Numbered from the stretch's first letter, positions 1-10,511 are shown. The stretch is DNA of 64,000 nucleotides from an uncultured Pelagibacteraceae bacterium (GCA_902604355.1 CACKYN010000004.1:1-64000), one strand, 5' to 3'. Notes: generated by a model from the sequence alone, not told the origin. Made by a program: numbers and translations.

Positions 1-1122
1 TCAAAAAACTTTGTAGGATATTTTTTACATGGGATAAAATTGAAGTCTTATATTTTTGAAAAATATAAATCAAAAAAAAACAAAAAAAAAATTATTGTAA
101 ACGTAATTGGAAAACAACTACCAACTAAAGCTGATCAATTAAAATTTAAAGCTATCGAGGAAGGAACCTTTTTCGCAAGGGATTTGGTATCTGAACCAGG
201 CAATGTTTTACATCCTGACGAATATGCCAAAAGATTAATTGCTCTAAAAAAAATTGGGTTAAAAATTGATATATATGATGAAAAAAAATTGAACAAATTA
301 GGTATGCATACTTTGTTAGGTGTTGGTCAAGGAAGTATCAGAGGATCTTATCTAGTGACAATGGAATGGAAAGGGCTAAAAGACAATTCTAAACCTCTAG
401 CTTTCGTAGGTAAAGGTGTTTGTTTTGATACCGGAGGTATATCTCTTAAACCTGCAAAATTTATGGAGGATATGACATACGACATGGCTGGATCAGCTAC
501 TGTAGTGGGTTTAATGAAAAGTTTAGCTCTGAGAAAAGCAAAAGTAAATGCAGTAGGAGTAGTTGGTTTAGTCGAAAATATGCCTGGTGGAAATGCTCAA
601 AGGCCTGGCGATATAGTAAAATCTTATAGTGGTAAAACAGTTGAAATTTTAAACACCGATGCAGAAGGTAGATTAGTATTAGCTGATGCTCTTACATATA
701 CAGAGGAAAAATATAAACCAAAATTTATTGTTGATTTAGCTACTTTAACTGGCGCTATAATTGTTTCATTGGGATCAGAATATGCTGGCTTATTTTCAAA
801 TGATAATAAGTTGTCAAATCAATTAGTTGATGTTGGTGAAAAAACTGAGGAAAAAGTTTGGAGAATGCCTTTAAATAAAAATTACGATAAATTAATTGAC
901 TCTAAAAATGCTGATATGCAAAATATAAATTATATTGGTGGAGCTGGTTCAACTACCGCGGCACAATTTTTACAAAGATTTATTCTAAACAAAACACCAT
1001 GGGCACATTTAGATATAGCTGGAATGGCTTTTTCAAAATATGGTGGAGCTCTAAACTCAGGCGGTGCTACAGGATATGGAGTAAGATTATTGAATAAACT
1101 AATAGAGGAATATTATGAGTAA
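1..1122 (+). CDS. pepA: leucyl aminopeptidase (M17), 5'-truncated by window edge
   Basis: Frame is open from base 1 (SKNFVGYFLHGIKLKSYIF...); M17 motifs NTDAEGRLVLADAL and VGKGVCFDTGGISLKP. Confidence 0.95.
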   Translation, partial: SKNFVGYFLHGIKLKSYIFEKYKSKKNKKKIIVNVIGKQLPTKADQLKFKAIEEGTFFARDLVSEPGNVLHPDEYAKRLIALKKIGLKIDIYDEKKLNKLGMHTLLGVGQGSIRGSYLVTMEWKGLKDNSKPLAFVGKGVCFDTGGISLKPAKFMEDMTYDMAGSATVVGLMKSLALRKAKVNAVGVVGLVENMPGGNAQRPGDIVKSYSGKTVEILNTDAEGRLVLADALTYTEEKYKPKFIVDLATLTGAIIVSLGSEYAGLFSNDNKLSNQLVDVGEKTEEKVWRMPLNKNYDKLIDSKNADMQNINYIGGAGSTTAAQFLQRFILNKTPWAHLDIAGMAFSKYGGALNSGGATGYGVRLLNKLIEEYYE

Positions 1123-1525
1123 TCTAGAGCAAACCTTATCAATTATTAAGCCAGATGCAGTAGAAAGAAACCTGGAGAATGAAATAAAACAGATGTTTAA
1201 AAATAATGGTTTTTCTATCTTAAAGGAAAAAAAAATCCAAATTGAAAAAAATGAAGCTGAAAAATTTTACAAAGTTCATGAAACAAAGCCATTTTATAAT
1301 GATTTATGTACTTACCTTTCATCAGGACCAATCCTTGTTATGGTTCTTGAAAAAGATAACGCGGTCCTTGGAAATAGAGAGCTAATGGGAGCCACAAATC
1401 CAAAAGATGCTGACGAGGGCACTATTAGAAAAAAATATGGTATTTCAATAGATAAGAATTCAGTTCACGGTTCTGACAGTGTTGAGAATGCGAAAATTGA
1501 AATAGATTTTTTTTTTAAAGATTAA
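1115..1525 (+). CDS. ndk: nucleoside diphosphate kinase
   Basis: QTLSIIKPDAVERN, MGATNPKDADEGTIRKKYG, NSVHGSDSVENA signature. Confidence 0.96.
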   Translation: MSNLEQTLSIIKPDAVERNLENEIKQMFKNNGFSILKEKKIQIEKNEAEKFYKVHETKPFYNDLCTYLSSGPILVMVLEKDNAVLGNRELMGATNPKDADEGTIRKKYGISIDKNSVHGSDSVENAKIEIDFFFKD

Positions 1526-2096
1526 ATAATTTTTTTATTGCTTTTGGATACAGCTTGTGCTCTTGAAGTAAAATTTTTTTTGCTAAAGATTTTGGTGTAT
1601 CAAATTTACCAATTTTAACCTCTTTTTGTAGAATAATTTTACCAGAGTCTAATCGAGAATTCACAAAATGCACAGTACAACCAGAGTATTTTTCATTATT
1701 TGATATTGCCCTTTGATGAGTGTTCAAACCTTTATATTTTGGAAGTAGAGAAGGATGAATATTTAATATTTTACCTTTAAAATTTTTTATAAAACTTTTA
1801 GATAAAATTTTCATAAAGCCTGCAAGGCAAATTATTCTAATATCTTTATTTTTTAATTCATAAATTATTTTTTTTTCAGCAATAGACTTATTTTTATAAT
1901 TAATAACTTTATTTGGTATTTTAAAAATTTTTCCAAATTTTAATCCCTTGGCTTTTGCGTTATCTGAAATAATCAATTTTATCGATATAGGAGAATTTTT
2001 TTTTTTTGAAAATTGAATTAATGATTTTAGATTACTTCCGGTCCCAGAAATGAATACTGAACACTTTATTTTTTTAGGACCAGTTGATTGAACCAT
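1515..2096 (-). CDS. purN: phosphoribosylglycinamide formyltransferase
   Basis: VFISGTGSNLKSL, LAGFMKILS, NIHPSLLPKYKGLNTH motifs. Confidence 0.95.
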   Translation of the reverse strand: MVQSTGPKKIKCSVFISGTGSNLKSLIQFSKKKNSPISIKLIISDNAKAKGLKFGKIFKIPNKVINYKNKSIAEKKIIYELKNKDIRIICLAGFMKILSKSFIKNFKGKILNIHPSLLPKYKGLNTHQRAISNNEKYSGCTVHFVNSRLDSGKIILQKEVKIGKFDTPKSLAKKILLQEHKLYPKAIKKLFNL

Positions 2097-3102
2097 TTAA
2101 TTTAACCTTATTGATACCCTTTGAAATTTTACCAATTACATAGGGCTTATGGTACCTTGAAAAATATTTTGTAACTTTTTTTAAATTTTTAGGATTTATT
2201 ATTAAGCAAAATCCAACCCCACAATTAAATGTTTTCAGCATCTCCTTTTCTGATATTCCATTTTTTTTGAGCCATTTAAAAATACTCAAAGTTTTTATAT
2301 GATTTAAATTAATATCTGCAACCATTTTATCAGGAATAATCCTTTTGATATTATCTGATAAACCTCCACCAGTAATATTTGCACAACCATTAATTAAATT
2401 TTTATTAATTAGCTTTAATACTTCATCTACATATATTTTAGTAGGTTTTAAAAGTTCAGATTTTAAAAATTTGTTTTTTTTGATATTAATTTTTCTTTGA
2501 TTTAAAACATGTCTTACAAGTGAAAAACCATTAGAATGTAATCCGCTAGATGGCACTGCTAAAATAAGATTATTTTTTTTTATTTTTTTTTTAGTTAAAA
2601 TTTTTTTTTTATCAATCACACCAACTGCAAAACCTGCTATATCAAATTTGCCTTTGTCATATGTACCAGGCATTTCGGCGGTCTCACCACCAACCAATTC
2701 GCAACCAGATATTTTACAGCCCTTAAGAATTCCTTTGATTATTGATTTAAGTTTTTTTAAATTAATTTTATTTATTGAGATATAGTCTAAAAACAAAAGT
2801 GGTCTGGCACCTTGAACAATTAAATCATTAACACTCATTGCAACTAAATCTATGCCAATAGTATCGTACTTGTTTAGTGTATTTGCTATCTCAATTTTTG
2901 TGCCAACACCATCTGTACAAGCTACAATTTGGGGCCGGTTTATTCCTTGAGGAATACTAGTTATAGAGCCAAATCCACCAATATTTGAAAACTTTTTTTT
3001 GCCTTTTTTTTTTGATGAAACATTAGAAATGAAATTAACGAAATTATCTGCAGCATTGATATTAACACCACTTTTTTTATAGGTAAATTTTTTTTTATTC
3101 AT
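2074..3102 (-). CDS. purM: phosphoribosylformylglycinamidine cyclo-ligase
   Basis: CTDGVGTKIEIA, VAMSVNDLIVQGARPLLFLDY, VGGETAEMPGTY, ITGGGLSDNI. Confidence 0.96.
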   Translation of the reverse strand: MNKKKFTYKKSGVNINAADNFVNFISNVSSKKKGKKKFSNIGGFGSITSIPQGINRPQIVACTDGVGTKIEIANTLNKYDTIGIDLVAMSVNDLIVQGARPLLFLDYISINKINLKKLKSIIKGILKGCKISGCELVGGETAEMPGTYDKGKFDIAGFAVGVIDKKKILTKKKIKKNNLILAVPSSGLHSNGFSLVRHVLNQRKINIKKNKFLKSELLKPTKIYVDEVLKLINKNLINGCANITGGGLSDNIKRIIPDKMVADINLNHIKTLSIFKWLKKNGISEKEMLKTFNCGVGFCLIINPKNLKKVTKYFSRYHKPYVIGKISKGINKVKLNGSINWS

Positions 3103-3113
3103 TAAAAAGGTTT

Positions 3114-4193
3114 ATGAAATTTATTTTTCAAAATTTAAAATTAAGAAAGTTATATATTTTTTTTTTATTTCTTGCTGTATTAAATATTTTTTTTTCCACA
3201 GGAATTAGTCATGCTAAGACTTTCTTGATAAATGACGTTAGATTATCCACTCCTTTTAAGATTAATTTTAACAAAAACAAAATAATAGACGAAGGATTTT
3301 TTAAAGCTTTTAATCAGTTAATGTTGTCTATTGTTCAATCTAAAGATCATAACAAGCTTAAAAAAATACCTTTAAATCAAATTAAAAGTATGATTGAGAC
3401 ATTTGCTATTAAAGAGGAAAAATTTATTAATGAAATTTATTATATAAAACTCAATGTATCTTTTAACAAAAAAATTGTCTTTGATTTATTAGAAAAGAAA
3501 AATATTTTTCCATCATTACCAGTTAAAAAAAATATTATTTTTATGCCAATAATTGTTGATCAAAATAAAAATGAAGTAAAAATGTTTTCAGATAATATTA
3601 TATATAAAATGTGGAATCCTAATATCAAACAACACGATCTTTTAAATTATATTTTACCAGCAGAGGACCTTGAAGATTTAAATTTAATAAAAAAAAATCT
3701 TCAAAATTTAGAAAAATTCGAATTCGGTGAAATAGTAAAAAAATATAATATTGAAAATTATATTGTTTCAATCTTTTATATAGATTCTGATCAAATTACA
3801 CTTCTTAACAAAATTAGTTTTGATAACAAAAAAAAATTAAAAAATACATTAATAAAAAATGTTGATTTTGAAAACAATTCTGAAATTAATCAATTCATAG
3901 AAATGTTAAAAATCACTTTTGAAGATTATTGGAAATCTCAAAATGAAATAAATACTTCTGTTAAATTGCCTTTAACGATTTCAGTTGAAAACAGTAACAA
4001 CATAAAAATTTATCAATTAGAGGAAAAACTTTCTAACATAGACTTAATTTACAATTTTTATATTTATAAATTTGATAACAAAAATAATATTTATAAAATA
4101 ATTTTTAATGGAACACCTGATAAATTTATAGAAGTGATGAAAAATAATAATTATGAATTTGAAACTACTAATAAAATATGGGTTATGAAATGA
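3114..4193 (+). CDS. DUF2066-like secreted protein
   Basis: N-terminal signal peptide; position directly before hda and divergent from purM, as is typical of alphaproteobacteria. Confidence 0.65.
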   Translation: MKFIFQNLKLRKLYIFFLFLAVLNIFFSTGISHAKTFLINDVRLSTPFKINFNKNKIIDEGFFKAFNQLMLSIVQSKDHNKLKKIPLNQIKSMIETFAIKEEKFINEIYYIKLNVSFNKKIVFDLLEKKNIFPSLPVKKNIIFMPIIVDQNKNEVKMFSDNIIYKMWNPNIKQHDLLNYILPAEDLEDLNLIKKNLQNLEKFEFGEIVKKYNIENYIVSIFYIDSDQITLLNKISFDNKKKLKNTLIKNVDFENNSEINQFIEMLKITFEDYWKSQNEINTSVKLPLTISVENSNNIKIYQLEEKLSNIDLIYNFYIYKFDNKNNIYKIIFNGTPDKFIEVMKNNNYEFETTNKIWVMK

Positions 4194-4852
4194 AAAATCT
4201 AAATCAACAAATTCTTAATTTTGATTACGAACAGAATTTCAAAGATCAAGATTTTTATGTTTCTAAAAGTAATAAATATTCATTTAAACTTTTGAATAGT
4301 TGGCCCAAATGGGAAAAAAATTTTGTTAATTTAATTGGTGAAAATTTCTCTGGAAAATCACACTTAATAAATATTTTCCTGAAAAATTTTAAAGGTATTA
4401 AAATTTCAGCTAACAAACTTACTAACGATTTTTTAAAGGAAATCAAAATATACGAGAATATTATTATCGAAGATATGTCAGAAAATATTGATGAAAATTT
4501 GCTATTTACTCTTATTAACATTATAGAGCAGGATAACAAATATCTTATAGTTAGTTCTACAATACCAATCGTAGATTTTAAATTTAAACTTCATGACTTA
4601 AATTCAAGAGCAAAGAATTTTCTTTTATCAGTTATAGAAAAACCTGAAGATGATTTGATGTATGCTTTAATATTAAAAAACTTATCTGATCGTCAGATCT
4701 CAATAGATAAAAAATTAATAGATTTTATTATAAAAAGGATAAGTAGATCTTATGGTAAAATATCTGATTTCATATATAAAATCGACGAAATTAGTTTAAA
4801 AAGAAAAAAACCAATCGACTTTAAAATTATAAAAGAGGCTTTAGGAGAGTAA
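4190..4852 (+). CDS. hda: DnaA-homologous regulatory protein Hda-like
   Basis: QQILNFDY clamp-binding-like N-terminus, Walker A GENFSGKSHL; the ATG at 4190 overlaps the upstream stop (ATGA). ORF as called starts at 4178. Confidence 0.75.
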   Translation: MKNLNQQILNFDYEQNFKDQDFYVSKSNKYSFKLLNSWPKWEKNFVNLIGENFSGKSHLINIFLKNFKGIKISANKLTNDFLKEIKIYENIIIEDMSENIDENLLFTLINIIEQDNKYLIVSSTIPIVDFKFKLHDLNSRAKNFLLSVIEKPEDDLMYALILKNLSDRQISIDKKLIDFIIKRISRSYGKISDFIYKIDEISLKRKKPIDFKIIKEALGE

Positions 4853-6637
4853 TTGAATAAGTATAGAACGCATAAATGTAATGAGCTAGGAAAAAATGAT
4901 GTTGATAAAAATGTCTCTCTTTCTGGATGGATAAATAAAAAAAGAGATCATGGTAATTTACTTTTTATTGATCTACGTGATAATTATGGAATTACACAGT
5001 GTATAATCGACAAAGAAAATAAAAATTTTTTAGAATTAGAAAAGACTCCATTAGAGACTGTAATTAAGGTAAATGGTAAGGTTGTAAATCGTTCAGATGA
5101 AACAAAAAATAAAGATATTGAGACCGGAGAAATTGAGGTTGTAATATCTGATTATGAAACATTGGGTACTTGTAAAGAATTACCAATGCCCATTTTTAGT
5201 GATCAAGAATACTCAGAAGAAATAAGATTAAAATATAGGTTTTTAGATTTAAGAAGAAAAAAAATTCACGAAAATATAATTTTAAGATCAAAAGTTATTT
5301 CTTACATTAGAAATGAAATGATAAAATTAGGCTTTTTAGAATTTCAAACTCCAATTTTAACTTCTTCTAGTCCTGAAGGTGCCAGAGATTTTCTTGTACC
5401 TAGTCGTTTAAACCCTGGAAAATTTTATGCTTTACCTCAAGCTCCACAACAATTTAAACAATTAATAATGGTAGCAGGTTTTGATAAATATTTTCAAATA
5501 GCTCCTTGTTTTAGAGATGAAGATGCTAGAGCCGATAGAAGTCCTGGGGAATTCTATCAACTCGACTTAGAAATGTCTTTCGTTCAGCAAGAAGATGTAT
5601 TTAATATTGTTGAAAAACTAATGGTTAATACTTTTAAACATTTTTCTAATAAAAAATTAATGTATGATGTTTTTCCAAAAATTTCTTACTCTAAAGCGAT
5701 GGTTAAGTATGGGACTGATAAACCTGATTTAAGAAACCCTCTTATTATAAATGATATTACCGAAATATTTAGCAGAGATGATGTTTCATTTGATATTTTC
5801 AAAAAATTAGTAAGATCTGGATCTAAAGTTAGATCAATTACTACTAAAGATACCAAAGATAGACCTAGAAGTTTTTTTGATAATATTGACAAATGGGCTA
5901 AAGACCAAGGTGCTTCTGGATTAGCATACTTTACTTTTGAAAAAGATGATAAAATTTCAGCTAAAGGGCCAGTAGGAAAATTTTTTTCTGAACAGGCACT
6001 CTTAGAAATAATGAAAATCACTAAATCTGAGGTGGGAGACAGTATTTTTTTAGCATGTGGAAAGCAAAATGAATTAGAAAAAATAACTGCATTAGCAAGA
6101 GACAAAATTGCGAAAGATCTAAATCTAATTGATGAGGATACTTTTGCTTTCTGTTGGATAGTTGACTACCCTATGTTTGAAAAAGATGAATTAACGAATA
6201 ATATTAAATTTAGTCATAACCCATTTTCAATGCCGCAGGGTGAATTAAAAAACAAAGATTTTGAAAATCCTCTTGATATTCTTGCTTACCAATATGATAT
6301 AGTTTGTAATGGAATAGAGTTATCTTCTGGTGCTATAAGAAATCATAAACCTGATCTTATGTATAAACTCTTTTCAATTGCAGGATACAACAAAGCAGAG
6401 GTAGATGAAAAATTTAGTGGGATGATTAGTGCCTTAAGTTACGGCGCGCCGCCACATGGTGGAATTGCACCTGGAATAGACAGGATTGTAATGCTTTTAG
6501 CAAACGAAAAAAATATAAGAGAAGTTACTATGTTTCCAATGAACCAAAATGCTCAAGATTTAATGATGAACGCACCGTCAGATGTTAATCAAGACCAATT
6601 GAAAGAATTAAATCTTTCAATAAAAAGTAAAAATTAA
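4853..6637 (+). CDS. aspS: aspartyl-tRNA synthetase
   Basis: FRDEDARADRSPGEFYQLDLEMSFV, GAPPHGGIAPGIDRIVMLL. Confidence 0.97.
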   Translation: MNKYRTHKCNELGKNDVDKNVSLSGWINKKRDHGNLLFIDLRDNYGITQCIIDKENKNFLELEKTPLETVIKVNGKVVNRSDETKNKDIETGEIEVVISDYETLGTCKELPMPIFSDQEYSEEIRLKYRFLDLRRKKIHENIILRSKVISYIRNEMIKLGFLEFQTPILTSSSPEGARDFLVPSRLNPGKFYALPQAPQQFKQLIMVAGFDKYFQIAPCFRDEDARADRSPGEFYQLDLEMSFVQQEDVFNIVEKLMVNTFKHFSNKKLMYDVFPKISYSKAMVKYGTDKPDLRNPLIINDITEIFSRDDVSFDIFKKLVRSGSKVRSITTKDTKDRPRSFFDNIDKWAKDQGASGLAYFTFEKDDKISAKGPVGKFFSEQALLEIMKITKSEVGDSIFLACGKQNELEKITALARDKIAKDLNLIDEDTFAFCWIVDYPMFEKDELTNNIKFSHNPFSMPQGELKNKDFENPLDILAYQYDIVCNGIELSSGAIRNHKPDLMYKLFSIAGYNKAEVDEKFSGMISALSYGAPPHGGIAPGIDRIVMLLANEKNIREVTMFPMNQNAQDLMMNAPSDVNQDQLKELNLSIKSKN

Positions 6638-6640
6638 AAA

Positions 6641-7465
6641 TTATTTTTTGCCCTTTAGGCTAATTTTAACATCAGAAAGATCTACTAGATTTTTTTTATA
6701 ATTATTTCTTACAAATCCTTTACTTGTGATATCTTTAACAATTTTAAGGAGTTGATTTTGATCCTCCGAGTTTTGATTATCTTTATCATTTGAGTCGTTT
6801 CCACCAATGGAGGGTGTATGAGCGAGATCTTCTCGATTTTGATAAGAAATTGCTAGTTCCCTAAAAATATAATCTAAAATAGATGTAGCACTCAAAATTC
6901 TATCATTTCCTAAAACCTTACCTGATGGCTCAAATTTTGTTCCAACAAAAGCACTAATAAACTCATCTAATGGCACCCCATATTGAAGTCCAAGAGAAAC
7001 TGCGATTGCAAAATTATTCATTAATGCTTTTACTAGCTCACCTTCCTTACTTGTATCTATGAATATTTCTCCAATTTTTCCATCTTCATATTCACCAGTA
7101 TGTAGATAGACCTTATGATCTCCAATTGTCGCTTTCTGGATATAACCTTTTCTTCGATCAGGCATTCCAAATCTTTTTCCAGCTTTTTCTGAAGCTTTAT
7201 TAAGGTTTGTTACAACGTTCTCTTTACTTATTGCATTAAGGTTTTCTGAATTATTTATCATTTCAACATTTTTATTATCTACAATTTTATTATTTTTAGG
7301 GTCAAGACTTTTAGTTTTTCTATTATCCAATTTGACATCCAAAACCTCGAATTTCCCATCGTCTCTTTTTTCTAAATTTTTTAATTCTGTTTCATTTATA
7401 TCATCTAAGTAATGATTGACTTTGAATGTACACGTATAATACGTTTCGACTAGATATTTTGCCAT
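6641..7465 (-). CDS. stand-alone TSCPD-domain protein related to the C-terminus of class II (B12-dependent) ribonucleotide reductase
   Basis: [78 protein letters not shown] matches the NrdJ C-terminal region; no catalytic barrel in this ORF. Confidence 0.8.
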   Translation of the reverse strand: MAKYLVETYYTCTFKVNHYLDDINETELKNLEKRDDGKFEVLDVKLDNRKTKSLDPKNNKIVDNKNVEMINNSENLNAISKENVVTNLNKASEKAGKRFGMPDRRKGYIQKATIGDHKVYLHTGEYEDGKIGEIFIDTSKEGELVKALMNNFAIAVSLGLQYGVPLDEFISAFVGTKFEPSGKVLGNDRILSATSILDYIFRELAISYQNREDLAHTPSIGGNDSNDKDNQNSEDQNQLLKIVKDITSKGFVRNNYKKNLVDLSDVKISLKGKK

Positions 7466-7576
7466 TTGACCTCAATTAAAATTAATTTGAAAAATGAATC
7501 TTTTAATTTATATACTTATTAAGATTTTAGTCTAATTTAAATTTTACAATTTTTAATTGAAAAATAAAATATAATA

Positions 7577-7936
7577 ATGTTGACACTCTTAAAAAAAATT
7601 TTCATTTGGTGGAATCAAGATACATTTGGAACTAGATTAAAAACTATTTTTTTTGGAAAACTCGTTGGAACAGATGAGCTGGGTAACAAGTATTATCAAA
7701 ATAAAAAAGGGAAGAGGTGGGTTATATATAAAGATACAATTGATGCATCAAAAATTCCAGTTGAGTGGTATTCTTGGATTCATTTTACTCCCAATAAAAT
7801 AGAGAAAAAACACATACTAGAAAAATATGAATGGCAAAAACCCCATCAATCTAATTTGACAGGTACTGACCAAGCATACTATCCCAACAAAAATAAAGAT
7901 GCAGTTAAAAAAAAATATAAAAGCTGGAAAGAATAA
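7577..7936 (+). CDS. NADH:ubiquinone oxidoreductase 17.2 kDa accessory subunit (NDUFA12 family)
   Basis: FGTRLKTIFFGKLVGTDELGNKYYQNKKGKRWVIYK...IPVEWYSWIH. Confidence 0.9.
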   Translation: MLTLLKKIFIWWNQDTFGTRLKTIFFGKLVGTDELGNKYYQNKKGKRWVIYKDTIDASKIPVEWYSWIHFTPNKIEKKHILEKYEWQKPHQSNLTGTDQAYYPNKNKDAVKKKYKSWKE

Positions 7937-8303
7937 TCTTAAATTAAAATTAATAATTTTTTTTTATTTTTCTTTATTTTCAATTTCATTTTCACAAGGT
8001 AATTCGGAAGGTATTTACACAGATATTAAGATTTTAGATAAAATAAGTTCAAAAAATACGCTTTTGAAATTAAAAAATGGAGATTTAGTATCATTTAAAG
8101 ATTTATCTATTAAAAGTTTAAAATGTAAAAATTCAGAATTTGATGATAACCCTGAAATTACTGCTTATATGCAGGTTATAGATCTTAATAATACAAATAA
8201 TGATGAAGTTTTCGTTTTTAATGGATGGATGTTTTCTTCAAGCCCATCATTAACTCCTTTTGACCATCCGGTTTATGATATTTGGCTTGTAAGCTGTTAT
8301 TAA
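7899..8303 (+). CDS. DUF2155 domain-containing secreted protein
   Basis: Signal peptide; FVFNGWMFSSSPSLTPFDHPVYDIWLVSC; follows NDUFA12 as in alphaproteobacteria. Confidence 0.85.
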   Translation: MQLKKNIKAGKNNLKLKLIIFFYFSLFSISFSQGNSEGIYTDIKILDKISSKNTLLKLKNGDLVSFKDLSIKSLKCKNSEFDDNPEITAYMQVIDLNNTNNDEVFVFNGWMFSSSPSLTPFDHPVYDIWLVSCY

Positions 8304-9637
8304 ATAATTTTTTCATTATCTATCCATCCTACGTTGAAGTCAGACTCGATAAATTTTTTATGATTTAATAGTTTTTTATGCAATGGAATGGTAGTTGTAA
8401 TTCCTTCAATCACAAATTCATCTAGAGACCTATTCATTCTTTGAATTGCTTCTAATCTATTTCTACCATGACAAATTAACTTACAAATCATACTATCATA
8501 ATAGGGTGTTACTTTGTAGCCTTGGTATATAGCCCCATCTACTCTTGTTCTAAAACCAGAAGGTTGATGACACATCCCAATAGTTCCCGGAGAAGGTTGG
8601 AAGTTTTTACTAGCGTCCTCTGCATTAATTCTACACTCTATGGCATGACCTCTTGGATTAATGTCACTTTGTTTTAATGCTGTTTCATCTGAGAACGCAA
8701 TCCAAATTTGTTCTTTGATTATATCAATCCCTGTAACCATCTCTGTTACAGGGTGTTCTACCTGAACTCTAGTATTCATCTCAAGAAAATAGAATTTACC
8801 ATCTTCATATATAAACTCGACTGTACCAGCACCCATATAGCCAATATTTTTAACCATATTTACTGTTTTTTCGAAAAGATCTTTCCTAATTTCTTTGTTT
8901 AGAACTGGACTAGGCGTTTCCTCAATAAGTTTTTGATGTCTTCTTTGAACTGAACAATCCCTTTCATGAAGGTGAACAACTCGATTTTTACCAGCAAGAA
9001 TTTGTACTTCAATGTGCCTAGGATTTTGAAAAAATTTTTCAATATAAACCTCGTCATTTCCAAAATATTTTTTTGCTTCTGATTTAGCAGTTGAGAATAA
9101 TGTTTCAAATTCTTCTTCTTTGTATACAATTTTCATACCTTTTCCACCTCCACCACCTGACGCTTTAATTAAAACAGGAAAACCAATTTTTTTACAAAGT
9201 TCTTTAGCTTCAGATATATCTTTTACACCACCCTCAGAGCCCTCGATTACCGGTAATCCATTCTCTTTTGCAATTTTTTTTGCTTGAATTTTATCTCCCA
9301 TCATCGCAATTAATTTGGAAGAAGCTCCAATAAATTTAATTTTATTTTCCTCTAATATTTTTGCAAAATTTGTATTTTCTGAGAGAAAACCATAACCAGG
9401 ATGAACAGCTTCGGCACCAGTTAGTTCTATAGCTGACATCAATGCAGGGATATTTAGGTAACTGTTTTGTGGTTGATGGGAGCCGATACAAACACTCTCG
9501 TCAGCAAGTCTAACATGCATACTGTCTCGATCAACATTAGAGTGAACAGCAACAGTTGATATTCCCCATTCTTTACAGGCTCTAATAATTCTTACCGCAA
9601 TTTCACCACGGTTAGCAATCAAAATTTTTTTAAACAT
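8300..9637 (-). CDS. accC: acetyl-CoA carboxylase biotin carboxylase subunit
   Basis: KILIANRGEIAVRIIRAC, KASGGGGGKGMKIV, EMNTRVQVEHPVTEMVTGIDI. Confidence 0.97.
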   Translation of the reverse strand: MFKKILIANRGEIAVRIIRACKEWGISTVAVHSNVDRDSMHVRLADESVCIGSHQPQNSYLNIPALMSAIELTGAEAVHPGYGFLSENTNFAKILEENKIKFIGASSKLIAMMGDKIQAKKIAKENGLPVIEGSEGGVKDISEAKELCKKIGFPVLIKASGGGGGKGMKIVYKEEEFETLFSTAKSEAKKYFGNDEVYIEKFFQNPRHIEVQILAGKNRVVHLHERDCSVQRRHQKLIEETPSPVLNKEIRKDLFEKTVNMVKNIGYMGAGTVEFIYEDGKFYFLEMNTRVQVEHPVTEMVTGIDIIKEQIWIAFSDETALKQSDINPRGHAIECRINAEDASKNFQPSPGTIGMCHQPSGFRTRVDGAIYQGYKVTPYYDSMICKLICHGRNRLEAIQRMNRSLDEFVIEGITTTIPLHKKLLNHKKFIESDFNVGWIDNEKII

Positions 9638-9640
9638 TAT

Positions 9641-10075
9641 TTATTCTAAAATAATAAGTGTTTGACCAAATTCAACAGGTTGGCCATCATCAACACAAAT
9701 TTCTTTAACTACCCCATCAGATGAAGAGGGTACATGGTTCATTGTCTTCATTGCTTCAACAATCATTATTGTGTCACCTTTTTTGATTTTTTTACCTACT
9801 TCAACAAATTTTTTTGCTCCTGGTTCAGGAGCATGATAAGCAGTTCCAATTATTGGAGATGTAACTTCAATACCATTTTTAATAATTTGATTAATTTCTG
9901 AAATATTTTTTTCAGTTATTGAATTATATTTATCAACTATTGGCTGATTAATATTAGATCCCATATTTTTGGAGACCTTAATTTTAGTATCCTTATCAGC
10001 AATTTCTATTTCAGTAAGATTGAACTCTTCTAAATATTCGTTTAATTCTTTAATAATTTTTTTATCGATTTTCAT
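9641..10075 (-). CDS. accB: acetyl-CoA carboxylase biotin carboxyl carrier protein
   Basis: MIVEAMKTMNHVPSS biotinylation motif; adjacent to accC. Confidence 0.96.
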   Translation of the reverse strand: MKIDKKIIKELNEYLEEFNLTEIEIADKDTKIKVSKNMGSNINQPIVDKYNSITEKNISEINQIIKNGIEVTSPIIGTAYHAPEPGAKKFVEVGKKIKKGDTIMIVEAMKTMNHVPSSSDGVVKEICVDDGQPVEFGQTLIILE

Positions 10076-10511
10076 TCTCTAAGATCTTTTGTATAGAAAT
10101 TATGGCTAAAATATAACCTTCGGTACCTAAACCAAAAATGCCGCCAGTTGCAATATCACTTATTAAGGATTTGTGTCTAAACTCCTCTCTTTTATAAATA
10201 TTAGATATATGCAATTCAATTATTGGTTTTTTAAACAGGCTCAGAGCATCTCTAATCGCGACCGATGTATGTGTAAACCCTGCAGCATTAATTATCATTC
10301 CTTTGTATTTTTTTCTTGCTTCTTGAATTATATCTACAATTTCACCTTCTAAATTCGACTGAGTAAAATTTATTTCTAAACCAATTTCTTTTGATTTTTT
10401 TAGGCATTTTTCTTTTAGTTCCTTAAAAGAAGTGGATCCATATTGTGATTGTTCTCTTTCACCTAATAGATTAAGATTTGGACCATTAATAATAATTATT
10501 TTATCAGACAT
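10062..10511 (-). CDS. aroQ: type II 3-dehydroquinate dehydratase
   Basis: IIINGPNLNLLGERE, NAAGFTHTSVAIRDAL, ELHISNIYKREEFRHKS. Confidence 0.96.
   Translation of the reverse strand: MSDKIIIINGPNLNLLGEREQSQYGSTSFKELKEKCLKKSKEIGLEINFTQSNLEGEIVDIIQEARKKYKGMIINAAGFTHTSVAIRDALSLFKKPIIELHISNIYKREEFRHKSLISDIATGGIFGLGTEGYILAIISIQKILENENR

Noticed and set aside
5686-6105. 139-aa minus-strand ORF inside aspS
   Set aside because: Antisense shadow ORF of a highly conserved gene; Ser/Leu/Phe-rich with no family signature.
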